A stretch of 64,000 nucleotides of DNA from Neckera pumila (lineage: Eukaryota; Streptophyta; Bryopsida; Hypnales; Neckeraceae). Both the position numbers and the translations under genes were made by a program. This document shows positions 55,667 through 64,000 of this stretch, piece after piece. The first letter of the stretch is position 1; each line of letters starts with the position of its first letter. The stretch is taken from positions 374,501-438,500 of the forward strand of contig OZ018416.1 in the NCBI GenBank assembly GCA_963969595.1, read 5' to 3'. A model generated the notes under the pieces. It searched no databases, was not told the DNA's origin, and saw only the letters and a program-made list of their open reading frames with translations.

Positions 55667-57240
55667 ATGGAGGGAAAAAATCAAGAACAACAACCTCTTT
55701 TACGCTTGGCTGCCTTGGAATCTTGTCAACTGGTTTGGGATGATGATTGTATACTTAAACGTTTAAAAGTTGCTACTGCAGAAGATGCAATGCTTCAGCC
55801 ACTCCTTGCATTTTTTAAAGAAGACACCAAAAAAATTTCGGGGGATATTCGCCGCCGACTTCAAGCATATACTTTTAATGACAGGATCCTCAAATTTCAA
55901 GATCGTATATATGTACCAGAGGATGAAGAGCTCTAGCGGCAAATTCTTCGATCCAGGCATGACGCTCCAGCTGCAGGCCATCAGGAAAGAGCAAAGACGT
56001 TAGAACTGGTCACAAGAAATTTCTATTGGCCTACCCTCCGACGTTATGTTCATCATTATGTTGACGGTTGTGATATTTGTCAACGATCTAAACTATCACA
56101 CCATGCACGACATGGTCTCATGTAGCCAATTCCAACTGCTCATGCACCATGGAAATGTATTTCGGCGGATTTCATCGTGAAGTTACCCATTAGTGGAGGA
56201 TACGACTCTGTGATGGTCGTCGTAGATAAGAATATGAAGCTTGGCCATTTCATTCCCACAAATGAGAGCATTGATTCTTAAAAGACTGCTTCGTTATATT
56301 TACACCATGTGTGGAAGCACCATGAAATTCCAGATGAAGTCATATCCAATCGCAGGCCAGTATTTGTATCAAAGTTTATGAGGAGATAATTTGAACTACT
56401 CCGCATCAAACCATCTCCAACAATTGCATTTCACCCCCAAACGGACGGTCAAACTGAGAGGGTAAACCAGATGCTCGAGCAATTTTTAAGGATGTTCACC
56501 ACTAGACACCAGGACGACTGGGCGGAGTTACTTCCTCTGGTGGAATTTGCCTATAATAATGCCTCGCATTTGGCAACGGGGCTCTCTCCATTTTATGCTA
56601 CCTATGGATATCACCCATCTTTCTCTTTCATGACACCCACTTCATCCACCGTTCCAGCTGCTGAAGATAGGATTCTTCAATTACAACGAATCCACGAAGA
56701 ATTAAAAGTTATGATCCAAATGGCAGGTGAACAAGCTAAACGACTTTATGACAGAGGTGTACAACTGCAGCCATCTTTTTGCGTAGGAGACAAAGTCCTT
56801 CTTCGGCATGAGAACATTGCCACAACAGCCCCATCAAAAAAGTTATCATCCAAGTTCTTGGGCCCTTTTCCGGTCATATCTCAACTCTCGGAGGTGGTAT
56901 ACTGTCTAAAGCTACCAAAGAATTTACGCATTCATAATGTGTTCCATGTGTCCCTCCTTGAACGATATCGCAAAGACACTATCCGCGGCCGACGTCACAT
57001 GATCCCACCACCGATTGTTAAACCTGACGGCAATCTAGAATATGAGGTCCAGTGCATTCTAGAGTCAAGATTTTTGGACGCTGGAAAAAATTGCAATACT
57101 TAGTTTCGTGGAAAGGATACGGCCCAGAGGAAAATTCGTGGGAGCCAGCTCCAAACCTTGAGAACGCATCTGAGATGGTAGCACAATTTCACATGCTTCA
57201 CCCTCAGGCGCCACAACCCAGTCAGGAAACGCGACGATGA
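55667..57240 (+). pseudogene. Gypsy pol: integrase and chromodomain (broken)
   Basis: One frame covers the zinc-binding HHCC region (HHYVDGCDICQRSK), the catalytic core with the first Asp (SADFIVKLP) and the Glu (GQTERVNQ), and the C-terminal region up to the chromodomain. It is interrupted by TAG 55934, TAG 56123, TAA 56279 and TAA 56387. The second catalytic Asp is Asn (ISNRRPVF, where SDRGPQF is usual). A frameshift in the A-run near 57085 separates [14 protein letters not shown] from the rest of the chromodomain ([19 protein letters not shown]). The chromodomain would have guided insertion to methylated histones. Confidence 0.9.
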
Positions 57241-57475
57241 GGTTACGGTAGTTACGAGAGGAGGGTGGAGTCATTGAGCTACTTAAGGCTTGTGTTTAGG
57301 ATTTGTCCCTTATGCGGTATTTTGCAATGTAAAGGAATGATAGTCAATGTTATCATGGTTGCTACAAATCCTTTGTGTAATTGTCTGGTATTCCATTTGG
57401 CATTAATGCGGGATTGAAAGTTGTATTATGGGATCATGATTGGAGCATTGGCCATTGTTTCGTCGATCCATGACA
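57241..57475 (+). repeat. 3' LTR, missing about 70 bp at its 5' end
   Basis: It matches 5' LTR positions about 17285-17519 and ends TCCATGACA followed by AGAAA. The first 70 bp of the LTR (TGTTACGAGCCC...) are absent, so the pol end runs straight into GGTTACGGTAGTTACGAG. Confidence 0.88.
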
Positions 57476-57480
57476 AGAAA

Positions 57481-57715
57481 TTTTGGAAGGTAAAAAGTGC
57501 TCCGGATTCATAGCCAACGTCTAGATACTTCCAATGTCGATCATTCAATACCTTTTCCCTAATCATATTTTCCTACTTTGTTTCTCACAACTTGGGACAT
57601 GTATCATGTATTTATTAGTTCCAACCTTGAAAAGGGAAAAAAAAACATTCTAAGTTTGGTAAAAAATACGTGCACCTATTGGTCGAGAATGGGTCACTGG
57701 TTGGCTCTACCTTAG
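57481..57715. other. Right flank of the gypsy element
   Basis: AT-rich intergenic sequence starting just after the AGAAA duplication. No gene. Confidence 0.5.
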
Positions 57716-58449
57716 TTAACTCCTAAATGACGGACCTAAGACCATTGATTTCAAACCTCACTGCCCATCACTCAATTTGCTACCATTTTGCAATTAGATA
57801 TGTATGAAAAGTTTTATATTTATTTTTCAAAGATCAAATTACATGTCTTCTATTCTTGATAAAAAATTTAGATTTTTTTTGTGGAAAATTAATTTTTTTG
57901 AAGAAAAAGTGAAGAAAAATCACATTAGATAGAAATTACTTCAAAAAATCTGAAAATTTCACCATGTGCGTATATCACAATGACAAACATCATGGTATAA
58001 ATTTATTTTCCATTTCATTCTATAATTAGAAAATAATAGACTTTGAAAATTCATCCAAAGTTCAAATTGCAATAAAATATTCAATTTTAGGAATTTTTTC
58101 AAAATTCAAATTGGAGTAGAATCTAGAGTAGATGACCTTCATATTGCTAGTTGAACTCAAATTCAAAAAATATCATTTTTGTGGAGAAATTCTAGATTTA
58201 GAGCAAGGAGCAACAACTTCCCAAAACACACTAAAATAGCGTATTCTATGATCCGTTTTTTTACTAACTTCTCATTTACGTGAAAACAAACACTTGCAAG
58301 AGTACAAATTCAAATTGAATACTCTTCATAACCCACCATGAAAGGTCAACAAGAGAATTGTGGATGAAAAAGTGCTTTTGAAGTCCTTCTATGTTACAGT
58401 ATTATCATTGGAATGCCATGGAATGATGTCCACGGCGTTCCAGGGTTAA
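57716..58449. mobile_element. TTAA-bounded AT-rich element (734 bp)
   Basis: It starts TTAACTCCTAAATGACGGACC and ends GCGTTCCAGGGTTAA, a diverged member of the TTAACCCCTAAAGG family. Non-coding. Confidence 0.4.
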
Positions 58450-59629
58450 GATTTTACAATTGGATATGCAAAATAATAGATAAATAAATAAAAGCTTTTG
58501 CTCTTTGCAATAGAAATGACAATTTTGAGTGTTCTTTAATCAAAAAAAGACCTTGGGATTTTAGGGATTAATTTTGTACGTGGTTGCAAAAGCTTCCCTG
58601 AAGACATTAAATTGTCAAATTGGTGATTATTATTGATAGATTCTACCATAGGAAGGTGTTGAATCGGGTCTTGAAATTGGGTTTTACAATTTGAGCAGGG
58701 GCAATTTTGGCCTACCCACCTTGTTGAATCTGAGACTGTATACCACAATAAAAATAGTACTTCTGTCTGTTTTGGGTCAATAGCATAAAAAAACAAAAGC
58801 TTTACAAAATTTGAGAGAATACAGAGATTTATAGTTGTATTAGATTCTTTCTAGTTGTTGATAGAAGTAGATGATAGATTAGCAATTGAAGGAATATCTA
58901 ATCTGATTCCTATCTGAAGACTATGAATGTGTACACAGTGCTCCCTACTTTTTTCAATCCCTTACAAACCATAAGGCCATCACATGGCTTATGCAATTAC
59001 ATTTGTAGGAAATATGAAATGTAGACCTCACTAGTAGTCTGTGAAACAATTAAAAGATCCTTAATGATTTTTGTAGTTGAATTTTTTGGCGCAATCCAAC
59101 CAAAAAATGATCAATTGTACAATTTTTAGTGAACTTTTTGAAAATAGAGAAGGTACTCTGGGCAGTCACTTCACATCATCATATCTTCTTTCTAAACCTC
59201 AAAATGATTTGAAAAAATTAAACATCAATATCATAGTGATATAAACCTATTGGAAAAAATTAATTCTTTTGGAAGCACTTTTGAGCATTCCGATTTCAAT
59301 ATTCCAATTTCAACACATGTACCATGTATATCCTAATTGAACATCTTTCATTGATTCTGATTTCAACACATGTACCATGTATATCCTAATTGAACATCTT
59401 TCATTGATTCTAATTTCAACACATGTACCATGTACCGCCTAATCGAACATCTTCTTAAAACTTGCGCAGTTTTGTTGATCTTTTTTTCATAGGAAAGTTA
59501 CATAAGTCTTCTTTCATTTCAATGGTGGCAATCATTAAAATTATTCTAAACAAATGAAGAATTATGCTTGTTACAAGAGCTAGTCAAGAAAACAAGAGCT
59601 ATGCTCAAACACCCCTGCTCCTTTAGGGG
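58450..59629. repeat. AT-rich sequence with a 60-bp tandem duplication
   Basis: At 59300-59455 the string CAACACATGTACCATGTA is repeated three times in roughly 65-bp units (ending TTGAACATCTTTCATTGATTC). The rest is featureless AT-rich sequence. Confidence 0.6.
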
Positions 59630-60656
59630 CTAAATCCACAAGAGAGGAGGGAGTTTTTTTAAGAGAAACTGTCAAAAACTGTCATTTTTTAGTACATTGC
59701 CAGAAAATTGAGAATAAGACATTTTTTCTTACCCTCTAAAGTTCCTTGATTATGTTTTCACCAAAAATGCTCCAAAATTGCCATTTTTAGAACAAGTACC
59801 AAATTTTTGGAAAACATCATTTTTGGACACATGTAATCATAGGATCTTGTCCAACTCTGGTTTGAGAATGTGTGGAAAATTTTTTAGAAATTTCCATCAT
59901 GTACATTGGAAGATATTAGCATTTGAAGTGGCAAAAGTCCTTTTTTTGGCCCTGCAAAAAACCAGGTAGCTGCACTTCACAAGGTCAGATTTTTATGAAA
60001 AAAATTCTAAAATGGTTGTGTTTCTTTGGATTCATTATTTAGGGCAAGTTGTCTACATGCTTGAAAATTTTCAGATTATTTGAAACTGTACAACATATAG
60101 GGAAAAAATAGTAAATAAAAAGAACTAGAAAATGGTTCAAAACACTAAATTGTTAAGAAGTTAATTATGGAATTGAAAAATGCCAATCCCAATGGTTGCA
60201 ATGTTGTAATAAATAATATACATCCAATAATTTTATTTTTTTGAAAAATATTGAAAATAAACAACTTAAAAGTTTCTTTTAGAGTAGACAATCCAGTGAA
60301 TCCATAATTGCCCCCAAACTAAGAATCCTTGTAACATTTGACTCATTGATAAAAATGGAATGATTCAAAGCTTTCCACTTATATATAAATCTAATAAACC
60401 AATTTCAAATTTTTATTTTTGGAAAAAGTGATTTTTTCTGATTAGCCCAGACTGCCCAAGTTGAGAAAACAAACAACATATTAGGCCATAACTTTTGACT
60501 CGTATTTCCAAATGTCATGAAATTTGGTGCATATGAAAGATATTCCTTGTCTCCACCTTCTATAAAATTTCAGCCCAAAATATGCAAATCTCCAATCACT
60601 TTGTACTTGCCTAAAATTTCTATGTTGCCAAAAAACGCATGTTGGTCTTTAAGGGT
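59630..60656 (-). mobile_element. AT-rich element, inverted relative of 37057-37970
   Basis: On the minus strand it starts TTAACCCTTAAAGACCAAC and shares GCATATTTTGGGCTGAAATTT and CTTTCATATGCACCAAA with the copy inside the palindrome cassette. Non-coding. This places the same family both inside and outside the nested elements. Confidence 0.5.
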
Positions 60657-62571
60657 TAACTTCAATTGTACAAGAGTATAGAAGACTACTATAACAATGT
60701 GCTGAACTAAAAATTTCAGCACATTCAACAGCATGGATTGAAAGACTATAATGATTCATGAGAAAAAAACTTTTTTCATTCCTAAGAAGTGCGGTCAACA
60801 GACTTCAAGATTTCTTGGAGCAAAATTTTTGCCCTTAATGAATTTTTGCCTCTCCATTATTGAATTCTTAATCTTTTTATGTATTCTCATAAAATATTTC
60901 AAAAGCAAATATAGAGCTTAGCTTATTCTAAATCACTGTCCAATGTAAGGTAGTTCCGTGAATTGACAATACACTAGTCAATTTTTTGATGCTTTCTTAT
61001 GCAATGAGGAATTTTTTAATTTGAAATCCAAATAATAAAAAAATCAGAGACAAATATTTGGAATATGGACGAAAAATTCAACAAACTTTGACTTCACAAA
61101 TTGCAAGATAATAGGGCTTGAATTTAGAAGAAAATGTTTTTGTTTCAAAGTTGCCATGACAGAGCTAACAAAGTTTGACTCCTCTTAGCCACTAAAGTCC
61201 TAAAGTCCCTACAAGGGACGCTTGGGATTTTGGGTAGGCTTGTCTCATCTCAATTTTTGACATAACTTTTGGAATTTTTTTTGGAAAGATAGGAAATCAG
61301 ATTAGCTTTTGGGGAATATAAATTTTATTCTAATTGGGGCTCGGGAGCAAAAGTTATGCTACATTAAGTTCAAGAAAAAGCTCAAGCGGTAGCCCAAAAA
61401 AAATCATAAGAAATAATTTTTTATTAAATTTTTTAATAAAAAATTAAATTAAATTTTTTAAATTTAATTAAATTTTTTTTTAATTTAATTAAATTTTTTT
61501 TAATTTAGTTAAATGTTTTTTTACAAAGATTGTATTTTTGTTTACATTTGCAGCTTGATTCATTCTATTTGGACTAGTGATGAGAAAGTTATGGACAATC
61601 TTGTTTTTTGGGCAATCTAAGCATCTTCTTCAAAAAATAACTTATAGAATTCATTTTTGAATGCAATTTTTACAATCTTTCAAAAAGACTTGTTACGCAC
61701 GGTTAAGTTCTCTTACTATAACAACCTTACTACTAGAATTCTTATGTTTCAATTCCACCTTAGAGCTATTAACGATTTAGTTTTCCCTTCAATCTTGAAT
61801 CTACTTCTACTTAACAAATTTCTTAATGGGTGAAATTTTTTGTTGAATTTTTTTTCCTAGATTCATAACTCTTCAACATTAAAAAATTTGAAAATCAAAA
61901 TCAATTTTACAAAATTCAAATTAAGAAGATTTAAAGCCAAAAAAACTAATAGTCGAGAAAGGTTGCAAAAAGTACTTGTTTTCTAGAATTCAAATGCAAA
62001 TATCTTGCAATCTACATGTTCAAAGTTTCTAAAAAAATTTCCCCACATTCTTATACTAGTCTAATACAAGATCCTATAGTTGGATATTCAAAAAAATTAA
62101 AAATTAAAAGTTTATTGCTCTTTGCAATAGAAATGACAATTTTGAGTGGTTTTTGATGGAAAAAAGGCCTTGGGACATTAGGGATTTGCAATAGAATGAC
62201 AGTTTTGAGTGTTTTTTGATGGAAAAAAGGCCTTGGGACATTAGGGATTAGAATATGATTTGAGAATTAAAATTCATTTTTTTTTGCCATTTTATATCAT
62301 ATTTTATTAGTTAAATATATGTCAAATTTCATTATTTGATGAGGGTTTAGCAAAAGATGCCCAAATTGCTTGAGTTGCCCAAATTTTTTGGTGCAACATA
62401 ATTTTGATTTAGGCACCCAATTAGAAAGAACATGTTCAAGCCTTTTGTCATATTTTCATGATAGAAAATCATTCCTTCTATATAGGACAAAAGTGTACGT
62501 GTTGGCATCCTCGGAATTTTGTGTAAAAAGAGGAGGTCTTACATTGTAGTTTTACCTCCAACTAGCGATTG
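60657..62571 (+). repeat. AT-rich repeats, including a copy of the family at 5330 and 16481
   Basis: About 61230-62260 shares GTTATGGACAATCTTGTTTTT, ATCTAAGCATCTTCTT and GAGCTATTAACGATTTAG with 5330-6080. A pure A/T stretch lies at 61427-61515. The string TTTTTTGATGGAAAAAAGGC and the following CTTGGGACATTAGGGATT occur twice at about 62150-62250. No gene. Confidence 0.5.
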
Positions 62572-62760
62572 GCGCTTGCTTTGCTATGCATTAAATTTAT
62601 TACTTTCATCAATTTTTATGTGATAGAATGTAGATAAACAAAGTATGTATAATCTTTAAATGAAAATACTGACATCCTCATACAATATTCTTGAAAAAAT
62701 TTATATAGTGCAATATAAAGTTTATATAGTGCAATATAAAGTAATTAAAGAAAATCTATA
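62572..62760 (-). mobile_element. Helitron-like family B, copy with CTAG end
   Basis: It begins CTAGCGATTGGCGCTTGCTT and the following ~190 bp are nearly the same as 63812-64000. A 20-bp unit (TTTATATAGTGCAATATAAA) is duplicated at about 62700-62740 in this copy only. Confidence 0.45.
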
Positions 62761-63811
62761 CATCATTGTCGAACCAAAAAGTAACACCCCGCATGGGATT
62801 GTCATTTTTATTGTAGTTTAGTGGCAAAAGTTTGTTCACAAGGAATTTTGTAACGGAATAGGAAGATAATGAATAAACACAAATTATAGAGCCAATCATT
62901 GGCTAAATCAAATCATATACAAATATGGATACAACTTCAACTTTAAGCTACAACCAAGAACTCACTTATCCAATCTTTAGGTACTCACAATTTCTTACAT
63001 TATCCAATTGCTAGGATTTTAATGATACACACACAAAGATGCCCAATCTCTAGGACTTACACACACAATTAAAAATATACGCTTAAAGTTTATTATTATT
63101 CAAAAAAAAATATTCTCAAACAAGTACACATAAAATCTTAAACTACAAACACATACACACACACCAAACCCAAAGAGAGCCCCAAAAGGAAGAGAGAGAG
63201 AGAAAGGAAAAAAAATTCTCCTTATATCTACAGTGACGACTATTAGTCTTCTAGAGTCACCTAACAAATTGTCACCTAACAAATTGTCACCTTTCAGATC
63301 TTGAGCTACTTACATCATTTTGGATCCCTAAGCAAATTATTTTCACATTCACTCACCATTAGAGGAACGAGCTGTGATCTAAGTTGTTTTCCCACTACAA
63401 AAGACAATTTGTTAAAGTAAAGAAAAACTAGGTATACTACAATCATAATTTTTACAAAATAACCTTTGCAAAGATGAAAACATTGCAATAAGAATAAATT
63501 AATCAAGTGAACAATTAGTAAATAGAATCTTCACATTTGAATATGTAGAGCAACGCTAGCGGTTGGTGCTTCCTTATTCTTTAATATCACATGTTTAAAA
63601 GACATGGAATTTATCTATAGTTTTGTTGTCTAAAAAAAAATTTGAAATTTTATTAGAAGTATCCATTTGATTTTCAAATATTTCACAAAAAGAATATATA
63701 ATATATAGTAGAAAGTATCCTATGGCTATTACAAAAGCATTTGAATTTCTATAATATTATTCAAAATTGAATTGTGATATTATAGAGGTCGTTGTGATTT
63801 TAGTAGTATGA
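62761..63811. other. AT-rich spacer, no gene seen
   Basis: It includes another CTAGCGGTTGG end-like string at 63556 and short purine-rich tracts (63184-63205). No supported gene. Confidence 0.4.
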
Positions 63812-64000
63812 CTAGTGATTGGCGCTTGCTTTGCTACGCATTAAATATATTAATTTCATCAAATTTTCATGTTATAGAATGCAGATAAACAAAGTATGTA
63901 TAATCTTTAAATGAAAATATTGACATCCTCATACAATATTCTTTGAAAAAATTTATATAGTGCAATATAAAACAATTAAAGAAAATCTTTAAATCATAAT
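63812..64000 (-). mobile_element. Helitron-like family B, second copy (runs off the window)
   Basis: Direct repeat of 62572-62760, starting CTAGTGATTGGCGCTTGC. Just inside the end GCTACGCA and TTGGCGCTTGC can form a short hairpin, as near Helitron 3' termini. Confidence 0.45.

Larger units (their letters stand above)
17211..57480 (+). mobile_element. Ty3/gypsy chromovirus-type LTR retrotransposon, interrupted by a CACTA element
   Basis: The element proper spans 17216-57475 and is flanked by a perfect 5-bp target duplication AGAAA (17211-17215 and 57476-57480). Order: 5' LTR, gag with zinc knuckle, protease, [33.9 kb CACTA], reverse transcriptase, RNase H, integrase, chromodomain, 3' LTR. The protease-RT-RH-integrase order marks Ty3/gypsy and the C-terminal chromodomain marks a chromovirus. 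Without the CACTA the element is about 6.4 kb, a usual size. Gag and integrase carry several stops and a frameshift, so it is no longer autonomous. Confidence 0.93.

Overview
This is a nuclear window from a streptophyte, either a land plant or a charophyte alga. The evidence is a plant-type eRF1 gene, the first exon of a cytosolic-type pyruvate kinase, an EnSpm/CACTA transposon of the TNP2/DUF4216 type, a chromodomain Ty3/gypsy element and short TTTAGGG-type repeats. The eRF1 coding region has six exons, which argues mildly against a seed plant, where it is usually intronless. Much of the window is transposon sequence, and the flanks are AT-rich repeats.
Layout. 1-128 (-): pyruvate kinase first exon, with its upstream region to about 1320. 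1321-12610: AT-rich repeats including six copies of a Helitron-like family, one carrying a ~200 bp CAAA array, a 2.6 kb element with 242 bp inverted ends, and a hairpin MITE with a smaller MITE inside it. A free-standing chromodomain ORF lies at 11865-12185. 13144-15634 (+): complete eRF1 gene (439 aa). 17216-57475: a Ty3/gypsy retrotransposon with target duplication AGAAA on both sides. A 33.9 kb CACTA element (19948-53838, target duplication TCA, inverted ends CACTATAAGAAAC) is inserted between its protease and reverse transcriptase. 57481-64000: more AT-rich repeats.
The CACTA element has decayed genes: a TNP2-like transposase with DUF4216 tail on +, and a TNPA-like gene on -. An ACGTC-type motif recurs in its subterminal regions and introns. 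Inside the CACTA lies the most unusual part, about 31.3-49.8 kb: a two-gene cassette dotted with copies of a palindrome (core CGGGAGATCTCCCG). Gene A (-) is a DUF7869-like protein with a possible DDE-type catalytic triad. Gene B (+) is spliced in phase from five exons and combines a ParB/sulfiredoxin-like segment, a possible degenerate DNA-methylase fold, an acidic linker and a C-terminal FCP1-like HAD domain. A diverged extra HAD exon follows. The palindromes fill introns, flanks and a 24-bp tandem array upstream of gene A, and are nearly absent from coding exons. They look like binding sites or mobile palindromes belonging to this cassette.
The inferred insertion order is: AT-rich repeat, then gypsy element, then CACTA, then palindrome cassette, then small TTAA-bounded elements. 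Gypsy and CACTA genes are broken by several stops. Genes A and B each carry only one in-frame TAG, so the cassette looks younger.
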